DNA of 64,000 bases from Sipunculus nudus (GCA_026874595.1 CM049317.1:23169401-23233400), one strand, 5' to 3'; positions 47,801-56,816 are shown, counted from the first letter of the stretch. Translations and numbers: made by a program. The notes: generated by a model not told the origin, from the sequence alone.

Positions 47801-50800
47801 GTGTTTTAACCAGACATAGGTGATATATATTTCTGTTGTCATAGAAAATTTTCAACAAATTGGCAAATTGGTTCTTCAAAATTTGACTGGAAGTTGTGAA
47901 TCTCAGTCCATGATGTCACAGGTCATGCTTGGCAGCTGAGCGTCATGACCCATGGGTCACTTGTTTACCACATAAAACCAGCATGTGCCTCATTTCTAAA
48001 TCATATTTTTTAATCATATATAACAGCTGAGCGCCGTGACCCATAGGTCCCTTGTTTAATCATATGGCCATATAATTAAATATTGAAAACTCAGTTTCTT
48101 CACACATTCTTTGTTTATGAAATGTAACTTTCATATAACACTCACCGTTGGCCCATTTTTTCCCTTGGTGCATCATAAAATGGTTTCAGGCCACAAGTTT
48201 ATTACACAGTGCATATGTTTTAGCTTATATATGTCCATTATTCTATAATCTACAGAGTTTAATTGTAGCAGCTCCATTTTCTCATTGCTTTTGAAATGCT
48301 AATATACATAAACCAAAAGAAATAAGAATATTTTGTATTTGCTAATATTTTACAAAATTCAGCTGAGCGATGTGACCCATGGGTCCCTTGTTTTTTGGTT
48401 GCAAGCATCTGTGCTTATAACACAAGAGTGGTTTGACATATATGCCTGAAATTCTGGATTCATGCATACGTCTTCGATAGCTTTCTGTACACAAGACTGG
48501 TGGTGCTACCTACAGTCATTTTTGTGTTGAGACATCCATGCCTGTATCTCAGGAGTGATGTATGTGTAATTGATGGTTCAAATTTTTTAGTACTTGCTTG
48601 GCACATATACATGTCACAAGTACTTTAAAATAATTTATTTATTGAAAGTACCTTTCAAATACCAGCAATGGTCAACCATGTTATTAAGGAAGCATTATAC
48701 CTGATGAATTTCTTGTTGCACAGGTTTGCATTTGGCATGTAGGCCTTGTTTTCAGTTCCAAGTGGAGCAGATTACACTTAATCTGTTGCTAATTCAGATG
48801 GCATTTTATCATCCCTTGGAGAAAAATATAATAACTTGTACATGTATCTTTCTCAACATTACTTAAATCTTTATCCAGCTACACACTTTTCCATATATAT
48901 ATTTTATTAAGAAAAAAAGTATTTCTGAACAAGTTATAATGCATTAAACATTGATTAAATATTTTTTTTTTTCAAAATTGTTTTGAATAAAAAAAAATGC
49001 CATATATGTATTCTAGTTGCTCTTCTAAACAAATTGATATGTTAGTTGCCATATCTCTGTTATGTATATTATACTTTTTATAATGTTCTAAAATGCAGCT
49101 GGACTTAGCATTATCTATCCAGTCCAAACTCCTGATCTTTTCACAACAAAAAATTATCAAAGTGCAAGAATTTTGTTGAAAACTGCGTAAATTTGCCACA
49201 CTTTTTGAAAATTAAGTGCAGATTAAATCTGCACTTTTCCGAACATTTTTGGAGAGTGTGGAGAAAAATCTTTTTAAATCTTCAACAAAAACATGAAATC
49301 CATGGGAAAACTGTGATTCCTGAAAATTTAATTAAACAGGTGTTGAGGCTCAGGCAATGCAAAGAGTCCAATGCACTCTGTTTCTGTTTACCCCTATGAC
49401 CAGTGACCACACCCGGTTACCAGTTTTAACAGAGTCTTTGTACAGGAGTAAGCCAATGGTTTCAGGGCAATATTTTGGCAGTTACTAATTTATTTAAAAG
49501 AGAAGACGCTAATTATTTTGTTAATTGCACATACTTTTAGAGTTGATTAGGTCCCTATAATCCTTTATCTGAGTAATTGCCATGAAATAATTTTATTCTA
49601 GTAAATCCCTGTAATAGGATGTGAGTAATCAATATCAGATTCCTCAGAAAACCAACAGGGCCTCCAGGTATCCATTTTGGAATTCCTGACCTGGACATTA
49701 TCACAAGCATTATCCACGTGAGGTCTCTGCTAAGCTCAAATAACACTTTGGGGGACCTCTGGTGAAGATCATGTCACTGTTTGAGCAGTTGAGTAATTCC
49801 TCTTTAAAAATCATCATATTTTTTACTAGTTTCTTCTAATCAGCTGAGCGTCATGACCCATGGGTTACAAGTTAATACTTAAGATCTCATTTTCTCTATC
49901 ATTATTCTTATAATCATGGTTTTGCACATGTTCTTTATTACATGTTTTTAACTTATTGACAGGAGTCGTAAGTTTTGGATGCTGGGTATCCCATATTCGT
50001 TGTCCTCGGGTGTTCTTGCCTGCTGGAGCTCCGTCCTTGATGTGAACCTTAGTCCCTTCAATATCACTGAGGTGAGGCTTACAATCATATTTATATTTTT
50101 TTATCGCCCTGCCACAAAGTGGCCAGGGCATATAGTTTTACCCATATCCGTCATTCCATCATTCAGAAAACAAACAGTTGTACAGACATTTTTTTGTAAT
50201 GCCTGCTGATATTGGGCTGACTTTTTATGTGTTGGCAGATAATGACCAGTTACAGATCAAGTTCGCATTTTGTCTTGGTTGACCAATTTTTGACCCCATG
50301 ACGGCTCATGAACATAGAAAATTTCATGAATAAGGCCTACAGGCCTATTGCGAACCTGTGCAATGGGATATACACTAGGTATAATGCTTCCACATTGGAC
50401 CGTTACTTTTCATGTACATGTGTGACATGTATATGTACAATTCAAGCACTGAAAATTTTGAACCTGAGTGCATGCACCAGTTACACAAACGTCACTGCTG
50501 AAATATGTCATGGGTGCACACAATACAAAAATGATTGTAAGTGGCACCACCAGTCTTGCGTAAGAGAAAGCCTTAAAAGATGTATGGACATGAACAGTTT
50601 CAGGCAGATACGTCAAACCACTGTTAGGCTTTGTGCAAAGATGCATGAAACAACTACAAAACAAGTAGTTAACAAGTGACAATGTGTATATACCAAAGTC
50701 CAAGTGGTATAGGTAGAATGAGGGATGGGTTAAGTCTTATATCACACCACTCCACACCACACAAAAACTGAGAAAAGGGCATTAATTTAAACAAAGAAAA

Positions 50801-53800
50801 CACCTGCCTCCACCTGTCTGATTTATGAGAAAACACTTTCAAGATGGATTGACATGCCAAATTTCAGACCAGTACTTTGAACCATACCTGAGATATGAGC
50901 TATTTTCACCCTAAGTAAATATATATACAGATGCACACCACAGGAAAACAATAACAGATGGCACTACTGGGTACAAGATGGAGGAGACCAAGATTTATGG
51001 ATAAATACAATTTCAGGCCAATACTAAACCCTAATCCTAAGGAAAGAGCACTAATTTATTCTACAGAAACAGGAAGGTGGGTGGCACAATTTGTCTAGTT
51101 TTTGAGGAAAAAATCCAAGATGTATGGACATGGCAAATTTCAGAAAAATACATTAAACCACTCCTGAGATATGAGCAATTTTCACCAAAAGCACATGTAC
51201 AGATGGATGCAATAGGAAAACAACTGCAGATGGCACCACCAGTCTTGAGTACAAGATGGATAAGTCCAAGATCTATGTATATGCACAATTTCAGGCTGAT
51301 ACTGAAATACACTCCTGAGGAAAGGGCATTAATTTATTCTACAAAAAATGGGAAGGTAGGTGGCGCAACCTGTCTGGTTTATGAGAAAAATTTCCAAGAT
51401 GGATAGACATACCAAATTTCAGACCAATACCTTGAACCACTCATGAGATATGAGCAATTTTCACCAAAAGCACATGTACAAATGGATGCCAAAGGAAAAC
51501 AATTGCAGATGGCGCCACCAGTCTTGAGTACAAGATGGCGGAGTCCAAGATCTATAGATATGCATAATTTAGGCCAATACTGCTAATCACTCCTGAAAAA
51601 AGGCATTATTTTTTTCTATGAAAACCAGCAGGTAGGTAGTTCCACCTGTCTTATTTATGTGACAACTTTCGAACTTGGATGAACACACCAAATATCTGAC
51701 AAATACCTTGACCCACTCCTAAGGTATGAGCAATTTTCATCAAAAGCACATGTATAAATGGAGGCCATGGAAAAATAATTATAGATGGCACAACCAGTCT
51801 CTAATATAAGAGTCCAGGAAATATGAATATGCATTATTTCAGGCCAATACTGCAAATCACTCCTGAAAAGTGAAAAGGGCATTAATTTATTCTAAAAAAA
51901 ACTGGTACTTGGCACCACCTGTCAGATTTATGTGACAACTTTCAACCACGGATAAAAATGCCAAATTTCAGACCAATACCTTAACCCATTCCTGAGATAT
52001 GCAGATGCAGGTGGGGCCACCAATACCTCAATTTCAGATGGGACTTATATGACCAACATTGGTATAAAATTTGGTGATGATAGCTCCAGCCATTTCTGAG
52101 ATTTTGGTTTAGTATGCTTTTTTTGACAAATGTCAAAGTTCAACTTCCTATAACTCAGCATAAAATCACCAAACTGGAATCATTCGAACAAACTTGAGAA
52201 AGATCATTTCTGGGATTATTTCCGTGAAAAATTTGACAATTTAGCTGACAGTTTCTGAGAAGATTTATAAAATGTTTTTAAAGTTTTTTCTCTATAAAAT
52301 CTTAGTTAATGCAGATATAAAAAAATTAGCTTAATCCAATAAAGTTTGACATGTGACTGATTGTTAGATGCAATTAGGAGCTGCTAGGAGCTGACGGTTT
52401 CTAAGTTAATATGGGTTCACCTATTCACAACCATGGATGGCAGACCGCAGACAGGCGATGCTGCACCATTGCATTAGCTCACAGGTTCGCTAAAAATAGA
52501 AATTTTCATGATAAATTTACATGTACAGATTTTTTTTTTTTCGCAATGCTTATAGATACTGGCTTAATTTTTGGTGTTGGCTGATTATGACCACTTACAG
52601 ATCAAGTTTGCATTTTTCCTTGTCAACCTTCTTTTGACTGTATGACAGCTCCTGACCATAGAAAATTTCAGGCAAATAAAAAATGTTCATGATAAATGCA
52701 CGTATAGACTTTTTTCTCAATGCCTGCAGATATTGGCTTGATTTTTGGTGTGTGGGAAGATAATGACCAGTTATAGATCAAGTTTGCATTTTGTCCCCAT
52801 TGACCTACTTTTGAAGTTATGACACCTCCTCAACATAGAAAATTTTATGCAAATAGAAATGTTCATGATAAATGCACATGTACAGACTTTTTTTCGCAAC
52901 ACTTGCAGAGATTGACTTGATTTTCGGTGTCTGGCAGGGTCATGAGCAATTACAGATCAAGTTTGCATTTACTTGCGGTTGACCTACTTTAGATGGCATG
53001 AAGGTTCTTTGACTGAATATTTCATGAAAAATACACTTGTACAGACTTTTCTGCAATGCCTGCAGATATTTGCCTGATTTTTACTGTGTTGGTAGATAAT
53101 GACAAGTTACAGATCAAGTTTGCATTTTGTTCCAGTTGGCCTACTTATGAGGGTATCACAGTTCCTGAATATTTCATGACATTTCTTATTATCATGTCAT
53201 TAGTCTTCATTAACTGTACATTGTTATATCATTAAGAGAAAATGTTAAAATTTTTAATCCTTCAGTATTGCTACATTTATACCCCACCACTTTAACAAAT
53301 ATTTCTAAATTGCTGGGGGGGGGGGGTTACATTTTTTTTGTTATTACTACACTTTTGGTTTCACAGGAAATTATTTCCATGTCAAGTCAGGTACTTTCAA
53401 ATAACCATATATAAGATTTTTAATAAGACATGAAATACTGTATTTATTTTGTTGTTATATAATTAAATAAAATATAAGGGAAAAAAATTAAGAACTTAAT
53501 GATAAATGAAAAATAACTAACTGTGATTGGCTTCATTCATGGGGTTAAACATTTTTTGCAATTTTCACTTTTTTATTGTTTCACTTGCTTTCCAATTTCT
53601 CAACAAAAAAATGACCTATACAGAGAGTATAACCATTATTATATAAATTAGATATAACAAATATCATGTTCAGAAAATTTTATTGACAAGCAATATTGGT
53701 AAATAACAACAGTATGCTATTGTTATGTATGTGTCTTTGCAGGTTACAGCTGGCTATATGGGGTGTTTCAGTACAATGGCTGGAACAGTTACAGGGCTTG

Positions 53801-56590
53801 TCGTAAGCAGGTGGGTTGACCATGCTTGTATTTTATTAACCAATATATATATATGCTGTTCACTGAATGTAACTTTTACAGGGAGAATTTACAGCAGCTT
53901 TGGTTTGAGTATACCACTAGATTTTAAAATCTGGGTGAATTAAAAGTTTAATCAAGATATTTGTGAATATTGTCATGAAGACCAACCATATATATAAGGT
54001 TACTTTTATCAGAGTAAAATACAGTAGTGGTGATTAGACTTGTGGCACCCCTTGCATTCTTTTTATTTTTCATTAGGATATTAAACTTGAACCTTTCATA
54101 CAATTATAAATGCAAAAAACCATAATGAACTAGTTTTCTTGGAACATAAACCAGTTTTATATTTTCAAGTATGGCATGGTCTTCTAGGGTGATACCAAAT
54201 CACTGATGCACTGCAGTACAATTTCAGATTCGCAGACTTCCTTTCTAGAAGAATGAAATTATTCTTATTGGTCCTTTACACCATAGCGGTTGGGATGTTC
54301 ACTTGGTTTGCAATCATATGTCAAAGGCTTATACCATTGTCTATTCGTAAGTATTGCTCTTCTTTACACAAAATGAACTGATAGCTGTTGACATTAAATT
54401 TTGAAAGCATTTCACAGTAGTGCAAGTAATTTCTCGGTTTTGTCCAGAAGACTTATTCTATACATTGGATAAATGAATTGAAAAAAATGCATAATTTACA
54501 CAGGTATCTATCACCATGAAAAATTTGAAGAAAATCTGCTACACTTGCACAAAAAATAAAATTACAACAATCTAAGATGAGATTATTTTTATCAGTGTCA
54601 ATGTTCAGTTTATTGTGACACAACCCCTGGGTCCCTTTATTTGTTATTCATTTGATTTTTATGCAATTTATTATAAGTCAGTAATATGCAGATAATATCA
54701 ACATGTTACCATTATATGATATCACTAACATGATGGTTAAACTCTTATTTTTTTTCAGCTAGCTTATATATATCAGTCATTGCTGGTAATGCAGTGATAG
54801 GTGGCGCCACTCCTCTTTTCTTTGAACTGACCTGCGAGTCTTGTTATCCAGTGGCAGAGGGTTTGACCAATGGATTCTTAACGTGGCTTAATAACATTGC
54901 TGGACTCATATTCCTACTGATCATGATGCTCAAACCATATATAGGTGAGTCCTGTCAACAGTGCTGTAGTCAAGTCCTGTCAACAGTGCTGTAGTCAAGT
55001 CCTGTCAACAGTGCTGTAGTCAAGTCCTGTCAACAGTGCTGTAGTCAAGTCCTGTCAACAGTGCTGTAGTCAAGTCCTGTCAACAGTGCTGTAGTCAAGT
55101 CATCCCCATCTGAGTCTGAGTGCAAGTCTGAGTCCAGACTCGACTTCTTTGAGACCAAGATATCTTGAACTAGCCATGACAAACTGACTCAGTAGGCAAT
55201 CGGATAGTTGGGTTGGTAACCTGACTCGAGTCATGGTACAAGTAATATTGAGGAATTTATCACAGTGGTCTTGCATCAGGTTGATTTTATATTGTGGTAA
55301 ACGTCCGATAATCTCAATATTATGGTAAGAATGATAAAATAACAAAATAGTATACATTTGAGCTCACAACCCAAACTGAAACATTGTCTCCATGGACACA
55401 GGTCATTTCCTGTATCTGCCTGCGTCTGTCACCTGTGCATGCCATGCTTATGTTCATGCAGTCATAAATTCAACAAACATGCCCAGAGATTTACCAATAT
55501 GCTGAAATAAATAAACAGAAATTTTCTCACTCATGTTTGATATTGTTAGAAAATACTCAAAAATTGCTAACGATTAGTCTGATTTATGTTGATTGACAGT
55601 TCACCTGTAGGCTATGAAGCATTGTCAGATATAGATAGTACATGAAATATAATCAATCATTGAACATCAGTCTTTATCTTTCAGTCATCAAATATGATTT
55701 TACAACTGATTCCTTCCACTAAAAACTAAGTTCCCCCCCCCCCCCACCCACAATGTTGTGAACATTATAAATTTTTAAGGGTCGCATATTTTCCTTCAAC
55801 ACTCATTGTTCCTACAAAAATCTTGGACAAGTTTGAAACCTGGTGACCTTGACCTTCATCTTCATGGTCAAATCTGCTACTAATATAAAATTTTTGTGAA
55901 CCCCATAACTTTTGAAGGGCTCCACATTTTGTCCTCAAATTGGTACACAATTTGTTCCTACCAAGTTGTTGAAAACTGTCGACCTTGACTAGGATCTTTA
56001 AATTCAAATCTTCTGAGTTATAGTTATGGCCTTGTGAACACAATCACTTATTAAGTATTTTTCCCTCATATTCAACACACATTATTTTAACTGAGTTCTC
56101 AGAATATTTTGGGAACTGGTGACCTTGCAATTCTAGGATTATTGTGACCCCCATAACTTTAAAAGTACTAAAGATTCTTTCTTCAAACCTGATACACCAG
56201 TTCTTTCTGCAAAAATCTCAGAGGAGTTAAAAAAGCGATGACCTTGAGATTCAAGGTTAAATCTGCTAAAATCTAGAATTATTATTTACCTTTAATGTTA
56301 TCCTGGGATGTCCTTCGGGGGTAGAAAACAAAGCCATTCTAATTACACACCTCTATTCATTACTACACTGAGGACTGCCAGAGAATCAGTAAGCTATATA
56401 CATGTACTATATATTTTCAGGAGTGGCTTGGACCAATTGGTGTACTATGGGTTCCATATTGGTATGTCTGCCGATTATAGCAGCCTTCAAGGAGGTGTAT
56501 AAGCGACTGGACATCGACACCAAACAGACGGAAGTCAGTGGTCACAGTGACCAGAATCAAGTGGAGCCTCATACACCTGTGGTTACCTGA
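27412..56590 (+). CDS. SLC49A4: SLC49A4 (DIRC2)-like lysosomal MFS transporter, complete, 12 coding exons
   Basis: Exons: 27412-27826, 29481-29571, 30782-30945, 31640-31697, 33104-33168 (or -33135), 35448-35492, 37544-37673, 49963-50071, 53743-53810, 54228-54346, 54759-54944, 56421-56590. All junctions are GT-AG with matching phases; the sum is 1620 nt (539 aa), against about 480 aa in the human protein. Matches to DIRC2 include VWNTWGP, RLIHSGQILNGLGGP-like, VWFPANERTTATA, FPTRPRLPPSISAS, RFADF and PLFFEL. These cover the 12-helix MFS fold with its cytosolic central loop. An N-terminal ExxxLL motif (E9-L14) fits lysosomal sorting. Known family role: a lysosomal membrane transporter, reported as an H+-coupled pyridoxine exporter in mammals. 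Function here is inferred. Confidence 0.93.
27827..29480 (+). other. Intron 1 of the SLC49A4-like gene
   Basis: Holds one copy of a roughly 450-500-bp dispersed repeat (28650-29142). The remainder is AT-rich with no recognised feature. Confidence 0.8.
28650..29142 (+). repeat. Dispersed repeat, family with 'GATAACTTACCAGGGCTTTGATGG' (copy 1)
   Basis: Shares GATAACTTACCAGGGCTTT, CAGATTATCTTGCCC and an end reading TTTGCAGTGCTCTTGTT with copies at 31831-32333 and 34646-35032. Confidence 0.8.
29481..29571 (+). CDS. SLC49A4: SLC49A4-like exon 2
   Basis: Acceptor TTGTATTTAG. Encodes GLRWSCLVTSALVLVGCGL then RCITAYNPAAT, TM3 of the family (human [20 protein letters not shown]). Donor TG|GTCAGT, phase 2. 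Confidence 0.93.
29590..30090 (+). repeat. Degenerate minisatellite, period about 30-36 bp
   Basis: Repeated variants of TTACAGACACCACTATACC and GGATACCTCTTTA across intron 2; many substitutions and length changes. Confidence 0.75.
30112..30475 (+). mobile_element. tRNA-derived SINE in intron 2
   Basis: Begins with the A-box-like TGTGGCTCAGGGGTAGAGCG, as in the better preserved copy at 32500, and shares the body (GACCCAGCAATGGGG and CCTGGTT) and the 3' ACAGATGTATATATACTT. The B-box region is decayed. Confidence 0.75.
30782..30945 (+). CDS. SLC49A4: SLC49A4-like exon 3
   Basis: Acceptor ATTGCTTGCAG. Encodes LIHSGQILNGLGGPVAMGA, then PPLLSAVWFPANERTTATAL and TM5. This is the most conserved block of the gene. 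Donor TATAG|GTAAGT, phase 1. Confidence 0.95.
31140..31400 (+). mobile_element. Second tRNA-derived SINE type, intron 3
   Basis: The head GGTGTTATGGTTAGGTGTTG (A-box-like) and GGGTTTGCATCCC (B-box-like) have tRNA spacing. The body has CTCGGCCCTGGAGTGAATGG and ends near GGGAGCTGAAAAAAGC. Different from the SINE at 32500. Confidence 0.7.
31640..31697 (+). CDS. SLC49A4: SLC49A4-like exon 4 (luminal loop)
   Basis: Acceptor CTCTATTTTAG. Encodes GPLIVEMPKYCNTTAFSNI, matching human GPLVVPAPNGTS. Has an N-T-T sequon and half of N-I-S. Donor ATAAG|GTAAGT, phase 2. Confidence 0.88.
31831..32333 (+). repeat. Dispersed repeat copy 2, intron 4
   Basis: Starts TTTTTATACAACTGTCTATG, includes ATGGTATACACACTGTCC, and ends TTTGTGGCTCTCTTGTTTAT. 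Related to copies at 28650 and 34646. Confidence 0.8.
32500..32950 (+). mobile_element. tRNA-derived SINE with A-rich tail, intron 4
   Basis: Clear Pol III boxes: TGGCTCAGGGGTAGAGC (A) and GAGTTCGAATCTC (B). A tRNA-unrelated body includes GACCCAGCAATGGGG, then AGATGTATATACTTAGTTAA and an A-rich tail of about 80 bp. The best preserved SINE in the window. It is not a tRNA gene: no folded acceptor stem is evident and the body continues past the B box. Confidence 0.85.
33104..33168 (+). CDS. SLC49A4: SLC49A4-like exon 5 with two in-phase donors
   Basis: Acceptor TTCTATTTGCAG. Encodes NLSGYSLHSS, then SEDGNITRYCC if the distal donor (GCA|GTGAGC at 33169) is used. The proximal donor CAA|GTGAGG at 33136 leaves the same single A, so both isoforms keep the frame and differ by 11 residues. 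Confidence 0.75.
33498..33949. repeat. Long imperfect inverted repeat, intron 5 (possible MITE)
   Basis: The left arm (33498-33573) has TAGAGACAGGCGTACAAC, AGTACTCCC and GACTGGTTCCAACTC. The right arm (33895-33949) carries the complements of each in the same order. No target duplication was established. Confidence 0.65.
34646..35032 (+). repeat. Dispersed repeat copy 3, intron 5
   Basis: Starts TTTTTTTATACATCCTTCTATG, with ATGGTATACCCAAGGTCC, and ends CCTTGCCGTGCTATTGTTTAT. Confidence 0.8.
35448..35492 (+). CDS. SLC49A4: SLC49A4-like exon 6 (45 nt)
   Basis: Acceptor TTTTTACAG. Encodes IPEMRNQIMYMMYG, aligned with human IKDRIEAVLYAEFG. Donor GGTG|GTGAGT, phase 1. Confidence 0.85.
35679..36150. 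mobile_element. hAT-type non-autonomous element, intron 6 (472 bp)
   Basis: Ends CAGGGGCGTC(A) and (C)GACGCCCCTG are inverted, flanked by perfect 8-bp duplications TAACCAAA (35671-35678 and 36151-36158). The inside holds G-rich arms, a TA microsatellite (about 35818-35865) and AT-rich sequence; no ORF of a transposase. The CAGGGGCG end and 8-bp duplication are hAT traits. Confidence 0.9.
36770..37210. repeat. Degenerate AT-rich tandem repeat
   Basis: Many variants of CACTATAAGATATCATAC, roughly 18-25 bp period, in intron 6. Confidence 0.8.
37544..37673 (+). CDS. SLC49A4: SLC49A4-like exon 7 (TM6 and central loop)
   Basis: Acceptor TCGTTCTGACAG. Encodes EFGWIALVTLVIFVYFP (TM6), TRPRLPPSISASLV and DYKQGLITLL, the cytosolic linker between the two MFS halves. 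Donor TTAA|GTGAGT, phase 2. Confidence 0.94.
38803..38811. repeat. Left target duplication, GGTATCAGC
   Basis: Identical 9 bases recur at 39615-39623 in the same orientation, directly flanking the inverted repeats. Confidence 0.88.
38812..39614. mobile_element. Non-autonomous DNA transposon, 25-bp TIRs and 9-bp TSD (803 bp)
   Basis: The left end 38812-38836 (starts AAGGAGATTACAGACTGG) is exactly complementary to 39590-39614. Both flanks are GGTATCAGC. A 9-bp duplication suggests a Mutator-like or related superfamily, though the AAGGAG end is not diagnostic. The interior is more GC-rich than its surroundings, with no recognisable transposase. Confidence 0.88.
40090..41285 (+). mobile_element. 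Old copy of the GGTGGCGCC-core Helitron-like family, left part
   Basis: Starts near AGAAAACTCCTCTAAGACCACTG and GGGTCACAAGTGAAAT, equivalents of the region after the 5' terminus of the 41602 copy. It then has several decayed units with GGTGGCACCACCTACAAT. It breaks at 41285 within a unit and resumes at 48392. Confidence 0.65.
41602..43346 (+). mobile_element. Complete Helitron/Helentron-like element with 280-bp tandem core
   Basis: Inserted in GTATTATATAA^TTTAAAAAAGTTATGGG; the empty version is at 15843-15870. The 5' end TTGTATCCCC forms a hairpin with GGATAC (41604-41634 region). Near the 3' end CGGATAC (43308-43314) complements the 5' GTATCCG-like terminus, followed by a perfect 7-bp hairpin GTAGTCG-CTTGC-CGACTAC (43317-43335) and CCGTATTCTAG. 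The insertion is between A and T (or T and T, one base shifted), with no target duplication. These features fit rolling-circle elements. No Rep-helicase ORF, so non-autonomous. Confidence 0.85.
41831..43225 (+). repeat. Tandem array, five units of about 280 bp
   Basis: ATATCTCGGGAACC-type unit starts at 41831, 42113, 42391, 42671 and 42949. Each unit carries two GGTGGCGCCACC boxes, GTAGCCC(T)TTGG or TCACATAGCTC, and ATATCTCTGCAGTG. Array copies are only slightly diverged, suggesting recent homogenisation or insertion. Confidence 0.92.
45538..47965 (+). mobile_element. AGCTCAGCTG-family element nested in the 41286 block
   Basis: Left junction CAGCTTATTTTTTAGCTCAGC; right end GCAGCTGAGCGTCATGACCC and ATGGGTCACTTGTTTACCAC. 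The uninterrupted counterpart near 24072 reads AGCGTATATTTATTACCACA. The interior is AGGTCA-rich units (45780-46620) and AT-rich sequence. Confidence 0.75.
45780..46620 (+). repeat. AGGTCA-rich units
   Basis: Repeated blocks GATTTTGAGGTCAAAGGTCA, AAGGTCACAGGACCCACTTC and TTTCATCCCAAACCTTCC, about 115-125 bp apart. At 45861-45887 four AGGTCA hexamers lie in direct orientation. Confidence 0.8.
48392..49872 (+). repeat. Continuation of the old copy and further family remnants
   Basis: 48392-48560 resumes the GGTGGCGCC unit (GGTTGCAAGCATCTGTGC, CAAGACTGGTGGTGCTACC). A decayed AGCTCAGCTG-family 3' end (CAGCTGAGCGTCATGACCCA) lies at 49841-49872, only 90 bp before exon 8. The section between is AT-rich without a gene. 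Confidence 0.55.
49963..50071 (+). CDS. SLC49A4: SLC49A4-like exon 8 (TM7)
   Basis: Acceptor TTATTGACAG after a 12.3-kb intron. Encodes SRKFWMLGIPYSLSSGV, LACWSSVLDVNLSPF and NITE (human [22 protein letters not shown]). Donor GAG|GTGAGG, phase 0. Confidence 0.94.
50099..53170 (+). mobile_element. Tandem-unit element in intron 8 (host of a nested element)
   Basis: Begins TTTATCGCCCTGCCACAAAG, whose GCCCTGCCAC and GTGGCCAGGGC form a hairpin. Repeats about 165-190 bp long (CTTGATTTTTGGTGT, ATGACCAGTTACAGATCAAG, TAGAAAATTTCATG) run to about 53170, split by 50331-52495. The 3' end is not defined. Confidence 0.65.
50331..52495 (-). mobile_element. Third Helentron-like family (GCGAACCTGTG), reversed
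   Basis: On the minus strand the element starts TTTTAGCGAACCTGTGAGC (near 52495) and ends with CACAGGTTCGC (50350-50360) followed by an AGGCCTGTAGGCCT hairpin (50333-50346). The terminal and offset inverted repeats are GCGAACCTGTG. The empty site, ATTTTATGCAAATAGAAATG, is seen in the neighbouring unit at 52842-52861. The core contains reversed GGTGGCGCCACC-type units of about 270-300 bp. Confidence 0.75.
53171..53742. other. Rest of intron 8, no feature seen
   Basis: AT-rich with a poly-G tract near 53317. Nothing else recognised. Confidence 0.5.
53743..53810 (+). CDS. SLC49A4: SLC49A4-like exon 9 (TM8)
   Basis: Acceptor TGTCTTTGCAG. Encodes VTAGYMGCFSTMAGTVTGLV then VSR. Donor CAG|GTGGGT, phase 2. 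Confidence 0.92.
54228..54346 (+). CDS. SLC49A4: SLC49A4-like exon 10 (TM9)
   Basis: Acceptor CAATTTCAG. Encodes FADFLSRRMKLFLLVLYTI and AVGMFTWFAIICQRLIPLS; human RFADF is conserved across the junction. Donor ATTC|GTAAGT, phase 1. Confidence 0.93.
54759..54944 (+). CDS. SLC49A4: SLC49A4-like exon 11 (TM10-11)
   Basis: Acceptor TTTTTTTTCAG. Encodes SLYISVIAGNAVIGGATPLF then FELTCESCYPVAEGLTNGF and LTWLNNIAGLIFLLI. Human has [21 protein letters not shown]. Donor ATAG|GTGAGT; a minisatellite starts six bases into the intron. The nearby GGTGGCGCCAC inside this exon resembles the repeat box but is coding (GGAT). Confidence 0.94.
54951..55098 (+). repeat. 25-bp minisatellite, six copies
   Basis: Copies of CCTGTCAACAGTGCTGTAGT + CAAGT begin at 54951, 54976, 55001, 55026, 55051 and 55076, virtually identical. 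The array starts six bases after the exon 11 donor. Confidence 0.97.
55192..55632 (-). repeat. Dispersed repeat, inverted copy of 13410-13840
   Basis: The reverse complement reads through the same order of blocks as 13410-13840, including the shared open frame. It lies in intron 11 just after the minisatellite and a GAGTCT-rich patch. Confidence 0.7.
56421..56590 (+). CDS. SLC49A4: SLC49A4-like exon 12 (TM12, C-terminus, stop)
   Basis: Acceptor TATATATTTTCAG. Encodes VAWTNWCTMGSILVCLPII then AAFKEVYKRLDIDTKQTEV and a hydrophilic tail ending PHTPVVT, stop TGA. Human has [20 protein letters not shown] with RESYDRLYLD. Confidence 0.94.
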
Positions 56591-56816
56591 TTATTATAAA
56601 CATATATATACTATAGTATATATCCGAATGCTATATATATGTAAGTATATATATCTGAATTGTTAAACTATATATAAATATATTGCTCAGGGCATCTGAC
56701 CATCTCTAGAATTAGATCAGGAACAGAGCCCTGGGGTGCCTTTTAAGAAAGTTTTAGAGATTGGACTTTAGTTGGAGCTCCTTAAAGGGGCCTTGCAAAC
56801 TCAGGGTGCGGCTATA

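Larger units (their letters stand above)
41286..48391 (+). mobile_element. AGCTCAGCTG-family element block nested in the old copy
   Basis: Starts TTTTTAGCTCAGCTGACTAT at 41286 and shares its body with 15445-17000 and 23150-24173. It is interrupted by 41602-43346 and 45538-47965. Two 3' ends follow: CAGCTGAGCGCCGTGACCC at 48024-48056 and CAGCTGAGCGATGTGACCC at 48360-48391. After the second, the host unit continues. Which 3' end belongs to the 41286 start is not settled. Confidence 0.65.
37674..49962 (+). other. Intron 7 of the SLC49A4-like gene (12.3 kb)
   Basis: Contains a TIR element (38812-39614) and a nest of Helentron-like elements (about 40090-49872), described separately. Splice phases across it agree, so no coding exon is missing. 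Confidence 0.85.

Noticed and set aside
54951-55098. Regularly repeated 25-bp sequence, CRISPR-like at first sight
   Set aside because: The copies are contiguous with no spacers, and the host is a eukaryote. It is a minisatellite.
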